Of a stretch of 64,000 nucleotides of DNA, positions 48,544 to 60,125 are shown piece by piece (position 1 is the first letter of the stretch; each line of letters begins with the position of its first letter). The stretch spans positions 62,001-126,000 of the forward strand of contig NZ_JASEJT010000005.1 of the NCBI RefSeq assembly GCF_030077875.1. The letters are read 5' to 3'. The notes under the pieces were generated by a model. It made no database searches and was not told where the DNA came from. It saw only the letters and a list, made by a program, of their open reading frames with translations. The position numbers were made by a program, and so were the translations under genes. This DNA comes from Mycoplasma phocimorsus (lineage in GTDB: Bacteria; Bacillota_I; Bacilli_A; Mycoplasmatales; Metamycoplasmataceae).

Positions 48544-50526
48544 ATGAATAATAAAAAAAAGTTACTTTTTAACTTTTTAGCATCAACATCTTTTATTAGC
48601 ACAGCAATAACTATTGGTTGTGCTAATAAAGTAGAAAAGTCAATACAAATATCTCGCAAGTTTAGTAAAAATAAAGTTAGAAATGAAAATAGAGAAAATT
48701 TATTATTAAACACTAATGAAAATAAAAAATATATTTCTGATATTCATGTAATTAATAAAGCTATAAAGTTGCAGTTAAATAGCATAAATAAAGAAAAATT
48801 TCAATGAGGCGAAAGTACAGATAACGCAATTAAACAAGCAAGTTATAGATGAGAAGAAGAAAATGAAAATAATTTAAATTCAAAAAAACTTGAATTATTA
48901 AATGCAAAGAAAAAACAACTTGAAAAAGCATGAGCAAAACAAAAAGAGCTTAAAGCAAAACGTAAAAGATTAAATAATATTATTATTGCAGTTTCAATTG
49001 GTGGTGCAATTGCTGCTGGATTTTCAGCAGGATTTGGAGCTTATTTTGGTTTAAAAAATATTAATTCTGAAATTAATAAAGAAGTGGAAGAAATAAAAAA
49101 TAATATATTTTTAAATGAAAATATATTAAAGCAAATTGAAGAAAAAGACTCTTTATTTGAAGTATTTAGAAATCTTCTTGAAGTATCTTTCAAAAAAAAG
49201 TTGCCTGAAGCAATTTTTCATATTATTGATAATGTTATACTTAAAACATTATTAAAAGATTATGTAACAGAGCAAAGTTCTAAAGAACTTGAAAAAATAA
49301 TAAAAAATGGATTTAAAGAAAAAGTTACTAAAATAGTTGAAAAAATTCTAAATGATTTAAGTAGTATAAATTCATTCAATGATGATTACAGCATTATTAA
49401 ACAAGTTCAAATAAAAACAGCCGCCATTCTAAAAGAATATTTACCTAGTTTTGTTAGAGAAACTTTATTATTTTTAACAAAAACTGATAACACTTCTAAT
49501 GAAAAGCGCTATTCTATTTCTGCATTATTATTAAAAGCGCTTTTAGAAAAAAATATGATAGAAATAGAAGAAAAAATGATGTTAAATATTTCAAATTTAT
49601 TAGAATTTTATACTAAAAAAATATCGAACGATAATAATGAATTAATGAATTTTATTATAGAAGTATTTGTGCAAGTTGTTGAAAGTAATAATATTTCTTT
49701 TAATATTTTAAATGATATATATGATTTAATTAATAAGTTTATACAGAAATTGCTCACAAAAGATGATCCAAATAAAATTGATTTTGAATTAATTTTTTTA
49801 ACATTAGTACCCAAATTATTAGAAGAAATTAAAAAAATTGATGATTCTAAAAATGAAAGTAAAATTTTAGAATTTATTAATGGCTTATTTGAATGCAATG
49901 ATAAAGAGCATAATAAAAAGTTAATTTATCTCTTAATAGAAAATAAATTTGATACTAAAAAAATTGTCGCTCCAATTTATTTAAATTCTAAATTATTAAC
50001 TACAAATAATATTGAGCAAAAACAGGCTGGCAATATAAGAAAAATTAATTTTCCTCATATTGCCATCAATATAAAAACAATAATATCAATATTTTTTAAT
50101 ATTTCTAATGGAATTAATTTAGTAGAGCAGTTATTGTCAATTTTTATCAAACCATTAATTAAATTATTAAATGATAGTAATAAAAAAGAAGAAGCAAAAA
50201 AGGCTTTATTTAGAATTAGTATATTTTTTGCATACTTATACTATTCATATGCTCCAAATACCGGAATATTTGATAATATAATTAAATTTTTTAATCCAAT
50301 TGAACCTATAAAAATGTTAAAAAAACTTATTGAATCAGAAATTAAAAAATCAGGTTTAGAATTAAAAGATATTTGAGGACCTATAGAAAGTGGCTTTATT
50401 AGTTCTTCATATGAAAGTTTTGAATTAGCAAAAAGTGCAGCTAGAGAAATAGATGCTAATACAGAAAAAGAAAAATTTATTGAAAAACTTAAATCCGGAT
50501 CATGGTCAAAAAGTAATTCAAAATAA
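48544..50526 (+). CDS. Large paralogous lipoprotein (MOLPALP-like), 660 aa
   Basis: Lipobox ITIGC (Cys26). A basic coiled-coil-like linker (LNAKKKQLEKAWAKQKELKA, about residues 118-137) precedes the Gly-rich membrane segment (about 145-167) ending GFGAYFGLKNINS. Family motifs follow: KKLPEAIFHIIDNVILKTLL (about 219), KEYLPSFVRETLLFL (about 299) and NPIEPIKMLKKLIE. ATG 48544 follows GGGAGA; it lies 63 nt after the previous lipoprotein, likely the same transcript. The C-terminal tail ends in Ser/Lys repeats. Confidence 0.87.
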
Positions 50527-50605
50527 TATTAATAAAAATATAATAATTTTAAATTATTAACATTTAATTTTAATATAAAAACAATACAAATAAATACATT
50601 TAATT

Positions 50606-50652
50606 TATTATCCTAGTTCATTTTTTAAGGATGCTTTTTTTATTTTAAAAAA
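50606..50652 (+). terminator. Possible terminator after the lipoprotein genes
   Basis: ATCCT / AGGAT short stem with a 15-nt loop followed by TTTTTTT. The remaining gap (50527-50766) contains a TATGAATG / CATTCATA hairpin near 50700-50729 and no gene. Confidence 0.4.
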
Positions 50653-50766
50653 AACAAAAATACACTTCAATATATATTTTTAATAAATTAAATAATAATA
50701 TATGAATGCCTCTTTTGTAAACATTCATAAAATTAATTCATTATTTAAAAATAAAAAAAGTAACAA

Positions 50767-50792
50767 AAAAGCCAATATTTAAATTGGCTTTA
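50767..50792 (-). terminator. Terminator of the tRNA cluster
   Basis: On the minus strand AAAGCCAATT / AATATTGGCTTT forms a stable stem followed by TTTTTG, just 7 nt after the tRNA-Gly 3' end. Confidence 0.82.
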
Positions 50793-50798
50793 ATGATA

Positions 50799-50872
50799 TG
50801 GAGCGAGCGAAGGGAATCGAACCCTCATAGTCAGCTTGGAAGGCTGAAGTTCTGCCATTAAACTACACTCGC
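50799..50872 (-). tRNA. tRNA-Gly (UCC)
   Basis: 74 nt with encoded CCA. GCGAGTG/CGCTCGC-type acceptor; the anticodon loop CTTCCAA gives UCC. The T-arm GGTTCGATTCC is canonical. Confidence 0.94.
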
Positions 50873-50913
50873 AAAATACATTTATATGTATATAAAAAGT
50901 CCTTTCGGACATA

Positions 50914-50990
50914 TGGTGGAAGATGAGGGGCTCGAACCCACGACCTCCGCCTTGTAAGGGCGATGCTCTCCCAACTGAGCTAATCTTCCA
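50914..50990 (-). tRNA. tRNA-Val (UAC)
   Basis: 77 nt with encoded CCA. Acceptor TGGAAGA/TCTTCCA pairs fully. Anticodon loop CTTACAA gives UAC, and the T-arm GGGTTCGAGCCC is intact. Confidence 0.94.
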
Positions 50991-50993
50991 TAA

Positions 50994-51070
50994 TGGTAGT
51001 CTGTACGGGGATCGAACCCGTGTATGCATGGATGAAAACCATGTGTGTTAACCGCTTCACCAACAGACCA
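50994..51070 (-). tRNA. tRNA-Glu (UUC)
   Basis: 77 nt with encoded CCA. Acceptor TGGTCTG/CAGACTA with one G-U pair. Anticodon loop TTTTCAT gives UUC; T-arm GGGTTCGATCCC. Spaced 3 nt from tRNA-Val. Confidence 0.94.
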
Positions 51071-51076
51071 TAAAAT

Positions 51077-51152
51077 TGGCGCCAATTACAAGGATTGAAC
51101 TTGTGACCAACTGGTTAACAGCCAGCTGCTCTACCGCTGAGCTAAATTGGCA
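51077..51152 (-). tRNA. tRNA-Asn (GUU)
   Basis: 76 nt with encoded CCA. Acceptor TGCCAAT/ATTGGCG; anticodon loop CTGTTAA gives GUU. First gene of the four-tRNA transcript. Confidence 0.94.
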
Positions 51153-51172
51153 TTTTTATTTTATGCTTATAT

Positions 51173-51178
51173 ATTATA
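51173..51178 (-). promoter_or_regulatory. -10 box of the tRNA cluster
   Basis: TATAAT on the minus strand, about 20 nt upstream of the tRNA-Asn 5' end, in otherwise untranslated AT-rich DNA. No clear -35 box. Confidence 0.5.
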
Positions 51179-51314
51179 CATAAAACTTATTAAAATAAAA
51201 TTATTTTTTTATTTTTTTCTTTAACAAATTTAAATAAATTTTTATGTATTAATATAATACACCATTTTTAATTATAGACAAGAAAAAAGTAAAAAATAAA
51301 AAGCATCAATTTTT

Positions 51315-52730
51315 TTAATGCTCTAGATATGAATTTCGATTATATGAAGAATCGGTATATATTAATACTTCAAAAGGATTAAGTGTCTCTTTATCTTTAT
51401 TAATATCAAGTTTTCAATTAGAACTAATTAAACAATCAGCTCCAATCTCCTTGATCTTAATAATAAATTCACTGATATTGGCAAGCAAAATTAACTTATT
51501 GTCATCAGTTTGATAAGATAATTCAAGAATATTACCACTTACTTTAGTTTTTAATTTGTAGTTAAAACTTTGTTGAAAAGCATTCTTTTTAAATTTATTT
51601 GAAATAGTTTTAAAATAATGTAAAACAGAATTATTTTCATTTTTTTGAATTTTTAAATTATTAAATTCATATGAATTTTCTATTACACCTTTAATAGAAT
51701 TGCTAGTTGAAAAACCGGCATTAAAATTTGTATTTCAAGGATATATTAGTTTTGTACTATCCTCTTTAAAATAATTATCTAAAAAAACATCTAATATGAA
51801 TGGTGGTTTAAATTTATTAAATAAGTTTAAACCCAATTCATCGCCAAAATATAAAAAGTGTTTTTTATTATTAAATAATAAAATTGTTATAAGCATTTTA
51901 GCGATTTCATCATTACATATTCTATTTGTTATGTAATGATGAATAATTCTCTTTTCATTTAAATAAGTAATATTATAAATTATATCTTCAAAACTAAGAA
52001 TATCTCTAATTACTTTAGCAATATTTTTAGTTTTTAAATTAGTAATTCTATCAAGAATAAGCGTGTCAAAAAGCTTATTCTTACTATTTTTAAAAACATT
52101 ATAATTTTTATTGCTTATTTTATAAATAATCTCAACATCTGCTAAATTAGAATGAACATTACTATATAAAGCGCGTAATGAGTTATCTGTTTTGCCTTTT
52201 TTTAGTAAATTTTTATTTTGATCAAAAATGAGAACAAATCCTGAAATACCAATTTGTAAATAAAAATTTCAAATATCTTTTAAAATTCCAATCTTACTTT
52301 CAAGAGAATCATCATTTGATTTTGTATAGTCATTTTTTGTAATATAATAACTTTCATTCTTTTCTATTTCTAAGTTTTGAATATTATAAGAAGATGTATC
52401 AATATTGATTCTTTCATTAAGATTGCCAAAAGAATCAATATCTTCAGCTATTTGGGATAGTTTAAACTCTAAATAAAGTTTAATATTATTTTCTTTAAGT
52501 TTTTGGATCATATTCTTAAAATCTTCTCAACTACCATAGGCCATTTCTTTAGAAATTATCTCCTCTATGATTGCTGATTTATAAATAAAAAGATTATTAG
52601 GAATAATTAATACATCAACACCATTTTTTTTAATAGTCTTGATTTTCTCACTTATACCATTAAAATCGCCAGTACCATTAGCACTAGTATCTTTAAAATA
52701 TTTAGGTTGTATATAATAATATCTTTTCAT
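51315..52730 (-). CDS. Degenerate GH13 (alpha-amylase-like) protein, 471 aa
   Basis: The TIM-barrel start of GH13 is visible: YYIQPKYFKDTSANGTGDFN and GISEKIKTIKKNGVDVLIIP (about residues 4-45). A late barrel strand, HFLYFGDELGL (about 305), resembles the family's FIYYGEEIGM. At the nucleophile strand the family's GFRLD is GFVLI here, so both the Arg and the catalytic Asp are missing, and no NHD motif is seen. It is probably not an active glycosidase. The frame is fully open with TGA as Trp, so it is not a simple pseudogene. ATG 52730 overlaps the holA stop by 1 nt, so it is translated with holA. Confidence 0.7.
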
Positions 52731-53677
52731 TACTTACTTTCATTAGTTATTTTCATTAAAAATAATAGCATTAAATTTTCTTTAGAAACATTCGAATATA
52801 TTTTAGATTCAATTTCTATCTTATTTAAATATTTTAAAATATTTTTAATTTTTTCAATTCCATATTTATTTAAAACTTCAGAAGCTTTATGAAGTTTATA
52901 AATATGAATTTTTTCTTTTTCTTGAATTTGAGCAACTGTCCAATTAGCTCTTGTATATATATAATATTTATAAGGCAAAGTAAAAAAGAAGGACAAATTA
53001 TTTCATAACTTTGATAAATCTTCTGGATTTGAAAGATATTTGAGCGATTCAGAAATAAGGTTTTTAAAATCCATATTTTCTAAATAATTATTAATTTGAT
53101 AAATATTATTACTCTTATAGTTATTAAAATCTATATCTAAGTTAATTTTAATATCTTTAGATCTAAGTAGTAATTTATCCAACTCTTGATCAATCACTTG
53201 AGTTTGATTAGGAACATATGAGCAAAAAGTTAATACATCTTCAAATGAAATTTTACCATTATGTAATTTAACATAATCGGCAACATATTTATAATATTCT
53301 TCCATACTCATAAGAGGATAATTGAACATTCGATTAACTTCGTTTTTAAATCAGTTAACAATAGGATTTTTGAGATCAATCTTATTGCTATTAATCTTAA
53401 AAAACACGACTTTATCTTTATTTTCATTATATAAATTTAAATAATACAATATTGTTGAGATTTCTTCTTCATTATATTTATTAATAATAAAAGAAGGATT
53501 TTTAAAAATAATGATACTTTTAGATTTAAATAGTGTTTTTGAAGAAAGGTTCATAATGAAAGAAGAAACACTATCCATTTCTTCAAAATTAAAAACAATA
53601 TATTCAGGGCGTTTATCAATAAAATTATTAATAACTTTATTAATCCTGCCTTCATCCTCTCCATATAATAAATACAT
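52730..53677 (-). CDS. holA: DNA polymerase III subunit delta (HolA)
   Basis: 315 aa. Clamp-loader subunit that opens the beta clamp. MYLLYGEDEGRINKVINNFI is the typical HolA start, in the place of the P-loop region, and the C-terminal helical collar (LHKASEVLNKYGIEKIKNIL) matches. Sequence conservation is low overall, as usual for mycoplasma HolA. The frame contains two TGA Trp codons. ATG 53677 is the first in frame; the gene diverges from cdsA by 79 nt. Confidence 0.82.
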
Positions 53678-53756
53678 TTAAAAATTATAACATTTTTAAT
53701 ATTCAAATTATTTACAAAAGCATTAATATAATCTTTAATTATGTTATTATTATCAT

Positions 53757-54737
53757 ATGAAATTATTTAATGAAAGAATATTACCAGCGATATTCATGTT
53801 AATAGTAGTATTAATTTTCTCATTTGTTAGTCAATATTTTGGCTCACAAAATGGAGCCATAGGCTTTGGAGCTAGAACTTTTTCTTTGATCGTTTTTAGT
53901 ATTTTGATTATCTTAGCTTTTTTTGAAATAGGCAAAGTCTTTAAATTTGGGATTATTACTCAGTTTATAATTATTTTGATTGCACTTGTTATATTTTTGG
54001 CGCCATTACCTAATGATTTTTTAAACCCAAATTTAGATATTGCTTCACAAAAAGTTGCCCTTTATTCTAACATTATTTCAAAATATTTAACAACTTTTTT
54101 TACATCATGATATACATATGTTTTAGTAATTATTTTATATTTTTTATTGCTAGTTCGTGAACTAATAATAAATAAGAAATCACTAAAAGAAATAGGCACA
54201 CTTAATTCAATTATTTATCGAATTAATTTATTCATAATTCCTGCTATTTTTATTATTTTAGGAATTAAATTTCTTTATTTGCTTAGTTTTAGTAATTATT
54301 TAATTTATTTATTAATTATATTAATACCAATAATAAGTGATATAACAGGATATTTTGTTGGTGGATTAATAGGCAAGAAAATTATTAAAAGAGGCTTATC
54401 GCCAATTTCTCCAAAAAAATCTTGAGAAGGCGCAATAGTTTCTTTTGTAATTAGTTCAATAACTATTGCATTATTTTTGAGTTTAACTCCCGCATTAGAT
54501 AATTTTGATTTATTAAAAGATTCAATTGCGAAAATAAGCACTATAAGTGTTTTTAGTATTATATTGCCTATTGGAGCTATTTTAGGTGATTTAATTTTTT
54601 CTTTAATTAAAAGAGTTTGAAAAGTTAAAGATTATTCAAATGTTTTTAAAGGTCATGGCGGATTGTTGGATCGAATTGATTCTCTTTTAGTAGTTTCGAG
54701 CATTTCTTGTATTTTAATTACATTAATTTCATTTTAA
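53757..54737 (+). CDS. cdsA: Phosphatidate cytidylyltransferase (CDP-diacylglycerol synthase)
   Basis: 326 aa, about eight membrane helices. Makes CDP-diacylglycerol, the precursor of phosphatidylglycerol and cardiolipin. The signature is complete: SPKKSWEGAIVSF (about 219) and the C-terminal KVKDYSNVFKGHGGLLDRID (about 287-306) with the metal-binding Asp residues. ATG 53757 is the first codon. Its 3' end shares a terminator with the DHH genes. Confidence 0.94.
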
Positions 54738-54777
54738 ATAAAATAATTGTTTCTAATAATTATATAATGTTAAAAAT

Positions 54778-54823
54778 AAAAAAAATATCAAGCACATGAG
54801 TGTCGTACTTGATATTTTTTTTA
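54778..54823. terminator. Bidirectional terminator cdsA / DHH genes
   Basis: AAAAATATCAAG / CTTGATATTTTT 12-bp stem with A/T runs on both sides, between converging genes. Confidence 0.85.
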
Positions 54824-55786
54824 CTTACTTTCAAAATTTTTAACTACAACAATTAAATCATCAATTACTTTTGGTATATCATTAAAACTTTTTAATATGG
54901 TTCCTGATGCGTGAGCATGACCACCACCACCTCATTTAACAGCTACATCTCTAATAACAGGCCCATTAGAACGAAATTCAGTTCTAATAGCATTTTCACT
55001 TTCTTGTAAAAAAGTAACTCAAACTGGATAGCCTTCAATATTTCCAATAGCATTTGCATACATACCATTTTGCGTTGTCTTATTATATTTTGCTAAATCT
55101 TCAAGAGTAATAATTACTGAAGCTACACCATTTTTAGTTTCCATTTTATTTAATAAAAATGAATTATATTTAATAGATTCAAGTGATGTTAAAGAAAGAA
55201 TTTTAACAATTTTATTTCTTTCAGCACCCATGTCCATTAATTTAGCTACAGTTCTAAGTGTTTTAGAACTTGTAGCAGGAAATTGAAGACGGCCCGAATC
55301 AGTGTGAATGCCCAAATAAAGAGCATTCAAAGCTGGCACAGGCATTTTTCATTTCATACTTATACACATTTCAGCAACCATTTCAGCAGCAGCAATATAG
55401 CTTGAATCAACTCATCTGAAACAATTATCTAAATCATCTTCATTAGGATGATGATCAATTCTTAATGTTTCTTTAAAGCTATTTAAAGTTAATAATTCTT
55501 TAAACTCAATTCTTTCTTTAAAATTAGCGTCAACGATAATAGCTAGAGCTTCTTTCATAAATTCTTCAGAAGGAATTTTATCATGTTTTAATTGTAAAAA
55601 ATTGTACATATTCTTACTGTCACCAATAGCAAAAATATGTTTTTTAGGAAATGTTGCTTTAAGCACTTCTCTTAACCCAAGTTGTGAACCTAAACAATCG
55701 CCATCTGGACGAATATGATGAAATATTACAATCTTGTCATATTTTTTAATAAGCTTAGCCGCTTGTTTTAAACTTCCGATTAACAT
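54824..55786 (-). CDS. DHH/DHHA1 phosphoesterase (NrnA/MgpA-like), copy 1, 320 aa
   Basis: Nano-RNase or phosphatase (pAp, short oligonucleotides, possibly cyclic dinucleotide products) of the NrnA family. Metal motifs: FHHIRPDGDCLGSQ (residue about 22), IVDANF (about 87), the DHHP box IDHHPNEDD (about 113), TDSGRL (about 165) and the DHHA1 motif GGGGHAHASG (about 289). ATG 55786 overlaps the stop of the upstream paralogue by 1 nt, so the pair is one operon. Confidence 0.92.
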
Positions 55787-56757
55787 TATTTATTTTCGCT
55801 TTCAAAATTAATAATTTCTTGATTTGCTAAGTCAATAACTTTTTGAATTTCTTCTTTTTTAACCATAGCGCCAGCCGCCTGATCATGGCCACCAGCATTA
55901 AATGCTTCAGCAACTTTATTAACCCTAGGACCATTAGATCTTAATCTAGTTCTATAAGATCCATCTTCAAGTTCAATAAAAAATAATCAAATACGATTGT
56001 CTTCAATATTAGCCAACGAATTATTATATACAGCTGCCTGATCAGGCGTTATTTTCATTTTATCTTGTAATTCTTTAGAAAAAATATAATATAAAACTCT
56101 TCCTTGTTTTTTGAAATTAGACATAATTTCACCAGTTATTTGAATATCCTTCATTGTTTTAGCATATAAATTGTTATAAACAAATTGGATATCAAAATTC
56201 GATTTTTTAATTAAGTTTGAAACAGTTTCATATGTACGTGGTGAAGTAGAAGCATATAAGAATCTACCTGAATCAGTTGTTATGCCAAGGTAAATGTGTT
56301 TGGCAGCATCATAAGGCACTTTCATTTTTTTCTTTCAAGCAATGTAGGCAATTTGTTCAGCAGCAGCTACATAACTTGAATCTACTCATTCATAATCATA
56401 ATTAATATCAGCAATAACTGGATGATGATCAATTCTTAATTTGTGAGTAATTCTTTCGTCTAGTAATAATTCTGATTTAAAAATTCTATTTGCATTAGAA
56501 GCATCAACAATAATACCTAATGAGTTTTCAAATTGAACATCTTCTCACTTATCAAATTTATAATTCATTCATTCAAAACTATTATTATTATCTCCAATTA
56601 TATAAACATTTTTATTTGGGAAATTAGCCATAATTAATTGTGCTAAACCAAATTGAGATCCCAAACAATCACCATCAGGTCTGGTGTGGTGAAATATTAT
56701 AATATTCTTATGTTTTTTAATTGCATTAAATGCAATTTTATATGATCCTATTATCAT
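55786..56757 (-). CDS. DHH/DHHA1 phosphoesterase (NrnA/MgpA-like), copy 2, 323 aa
   Basis: Tandem paralogue of the previous gene, about the same length and motif order: FHHTRPDGDCLGSQ, IVDASN, IDHHPVIAD, TTDSGRF, but AGGHDQAAG where copy 1 has GGGGHAHASG. Both copies keep the metal ligands, so both are likely active, perhaps with different substrates. First gene of the pair; ATG 56757 follows AAAGGGG. Confidence 0.92.
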
Positions 56758-56972
56758 TAAGCCCCTTTTCTGTATATTTAAATTTTATAGTTTAACTACG
56801 CAATTAATTATAATTTAATTTCTTTTATTAAAATAAAGTTTAAACTTAAGATAAATTTATTTAAAATTTTTAATTTTTATTAAATTTAAAAACATTAATT
56901 CAATTAATCTATAGCATAAAATTTTCTAATAATTAACTTCGAAAGAACTTTCTATTTAAAAAATTCTAAAAT

Positions 56973-57782
56973 TTATATTCATCTTTTAAATATTAAATTC
57001 ATTTCTTTTAATAAAGATTCAACTTGATAAATAAGAGCATTATTATTTGTATTACTATTTTTAATCTTATTTAATAATTCTTGAGCTTTTCAAGCCCTAG
57101 TATAAAATTCATAATAATAATTTTCTTTTGAAATTTTTCCCAATGATTTTATTTTTTCGTAAAAAATATAAAATTTTTGTTCCTTTTTACTAATTGCATA
57201 TGCCTGACGTTGTATTTCATTTGATTTATATTTTTTTCATGTATTAATAAGAAGATTAATATCAACTAAAAGTGATTGTAGCTTAAAAATATTTTCCTCT
57301 AAATTATTTTTATTCTTTTCAATTAATTGAAAAATTGTTTCAATAAATGATTCTCGAAAATAAATTTCATACTCATAGTGAAAATTTTGCAGTTCATCTC
57401 TTCATTTTTCTCAACGATCTATTTCTTTGTTTTCTTTAATATTAGTAAGAAAATAATAAAATTTATTAGCAATACTAAGAAAAATTAAGTGAAGCCATTT
57501 GTTAGTATAATCATCATTTTTATCGCCCTCTCTAGCAAAAGAAGCTCACTCATTTAAAACGCGATTTTGATTAATTTTTCAATCATTATATAATGATTTC
57601 AATTGAATAATATTTTTATCTATAGCACTATTATTAGTAAGTTTCACGTAACTTATTTCTTTATCAATTTTATTTATTTGTTGAATAATTTCTTCAATAT
57701 TTTGTGAGCAAGAGATAAACATTACATTACTCATAAACGGCAAAGAAATTATTCCAAAATTTCTAATAATTTTTTTCCACAT
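56973..57782 (-). CDS. Small helical lipoprotein, 269 aa
   Basis: Signal peptide with lipobox MFISC (Cys25). The mature part is helical, with many Lys/Glu/Asn and Trp residues (most Trp from TGA), and no family recognised. The repeated pattern of Trp-containing heptads suggests a helical bundle. ATG 57782 starts MWKKIIRN; it diverges from the ABC operon. Confidence 0.78.
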
Positions 57783-57889
57783 TTATATCACCTTTTAGTT
57801 ATATATATTTATGTATATTTTATAATTAATATGATAAATTATATTTTTATTAAATTTAAGATAATAAAAGAAGTTTATCACATCATGAA

Positions 57890-57896
57890 AAAGGAG
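57890..57896 (+). promoter_or_regulatory. Ribosome binding site fixing a TTG start
   Basis: AAGGAGG lies 7 nt before TTG 57904 and no ATG is near; this decides the start of the substrate-binding gene. Confidence 0.8.
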
Positions 57897-57903
57897 GTAA
57901 AAA

Positions 57904-60117
57904 TTGAAAATAAAAAAACTATTATCTAGGGCAGCTATTATAACAGGATCTGCCGCTGCTCTTGGAACTGTTTTGTTTATTGGATCTGCCGTATTAGCAT
58001 CTGGTTTAAAAAATGCTGGTTTATTCAGGACAAAATATGATGTTATTAAACCATCATTAACATATGCTAATCATAATTTTGCCGATAAAACATTTGAGCA
58101 GAATAATGATAATGAAATTGTTATTGCTGTAACTTGAACAATTGGTAAAGATCAATATGCAACATTAGAAAAATTAATAGAAGTTTTTAATGATAAATTT
58201 AAAGATAATAAGTACTATGTTCCTGTAAAAATTAAAAATATTGGATCAGGATATGGCGCTGGATCACAAAAGGTTAAGTTAGATTTACAAGCTAGAAATA
58301 ACGGCTCTTTTGTTAATGCTATCTTTAATTATTCGCCCGTAGCATCTGATCTAGCTAGTTATGGGATGTTATTAGATCTTTCTGATGAAAGACCCGAGCT
58401 TTCAACAGGAACTGACCAATTCTCAAGTATTGTTTTGAATGGAGATAAAACCACTTCAAACATTATTAATAAAGGTACATGAATGTTACCTTTAGTAAAA
58501 AGTACAATTATGCAATCTGTATCTGCTCCAGTATTAGGTTACTTGTTGCAAAAAATGAGAGAAAATGGAGCAGTAATTGACCCTTCATTTGAAGCGGAAT
58601 ATCAACATATAGTTGAATTAAGTTTACCTGATAGAGATTTTATTAAAGAAAAATGAGGAGATGTAATACCCGGTACAGATTTTGCTGGATTAAATATTTC
58701 TAAAGATACTTTTTTAATATTTAATGATTTAATTGATTTTGCAATAGAAGCTAAAACTAAATTTACAAAAGCTAAAGAAAATGATGAGCTTGCAATATTA
58801 GGGATTGATGGAATTTCAGGATTTATTCAGTCAATATCATATGCCTCAGTAGATGGTAACGATTCAGAAAGATTTACAAATATTCAAAAAATTATTAATA
58901 AGTCGACTGGTGAATTGTATAACCGAATTGTTAACTTTAATGATTTTGAAAACACAGAAAAAGCATTTAATAAAAAATTAGAAGTTATTTTTAAAAAATT
59001 AAAATTAGCATTTCAAGCAAAAGCTGTAAGGATACCTGAAGGCGGAGATTACAATTCCAATTATCAAAAAGATCACAGATCAGTACTTACATATGGTTCA
59101 ACAGCCGGTTATGCGTTTAACTTTGATAACAAGAAAACAAAAAAATCAGTATTTTTTGGTAATACAAAATTAGAAACTAGCGATAAATGCCTTGATTTTA
59201 CATTAAAAGCCCAAGATAACCATATTTCATTTAAAAGAAGTAATTCAAAATTAGAAGATAAAATTTATAAATTTGGATACACAGGAAGGGCAACACCATT
59301 TGATTTTATAGCTCAATCACAAGAAGCATATAGTTTATTTGAAAAATTAACAGCTGAAACTGAACAAAATATTAATAGAGGGTTAACATTTATTAAGAAA
59401 ACTCAATATGAAACACTTAAAAATCAACTAGAGCAAAAATTAACAATTAAAAATATTGGCGAGTTTAAAAGAAACAATGATATTTATGTAGCTCTACTTT
59501 TAGATAATAGAATCTCAGACATTATTTTAAATTTTGATGGGTCTGAAAAAGATTTAGAAGCTTGAAAAAAAAGCATGTCTCAAGAAGAGTTACTAATTTG
59601 AGAAACACCAAGTAAGTGATTAAAATCTGACCAGAAAAAAGTTTACTTTGCACAAGGGCCTAATTTTATTGGAATACATGCCAATTCAAGAGAAGATGAT
59701 GGAGTTAAATTATTTGCAAGGTTTCTTTCTTCAAATGAAAAATATAATATTTCTGGAGAAATTCAAGGTAGAGCATTTAATTATAATGCAATTACTCCTT
59801 CAGAATTCTTAACAAGACAAGCTGGCTATATAGCTCCTATTAAAGGATTTGAAAATATTGATTTTCAAAATAATGATGAATTAAATCCTGCTGTTAAATT
59901 AGCAGCAAAAATTTATAAAAAAGCAATTACAGAACCAAATGAATATCAATTATTTGAAGAATTTGGAGATCCAAGAACAGAATCATTTAGAGGTTCTCTT
60001 GATGGCGCTTTTAGAGGTTCTAATAATGCATCTAGAAGTGGGAAAAATATTGGCACTTATAAAGAAGAAATTATTGATATCGTCGTTAATGGCAATCAAA
60101 GTATTTTTAGAAAATAA
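57904..60117 (+). CDS. ABC transporter extracellular substrate-binding protein (P80/P68-like), 737 aa
   Basis: Large surface solute-binding component of the operon. The N-terminal hydrophobic segment (about residues 9-32) is followed by AVLASGLKN without Cys, so it is a membrane-anchored rather than lipidated form. The family-typical N-domain contains IVIAVTWTIGKDQY and LEKLIEVFNDKF (about 71-97), as in periplasmic sugar-binding proteins, then a long insertion region. Mycoplasma homologues adjacent to a nuclease and Msm-type ABC genes are annotated as P80 or P68 family. Substrate unknown: a sugar or a product of the neighbouring nuclease. TTG start with AAGGAGG upstream. Confidence 0.82.
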
Positions 60118-60125
60118 GGATTATT

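Noticed and set aside
50790-51085. Two minus-strand ORFs of 67-79 codons
   Set aside because: They lie fully inside the tRNA cluster and read tRNA sequence; chance open frames.
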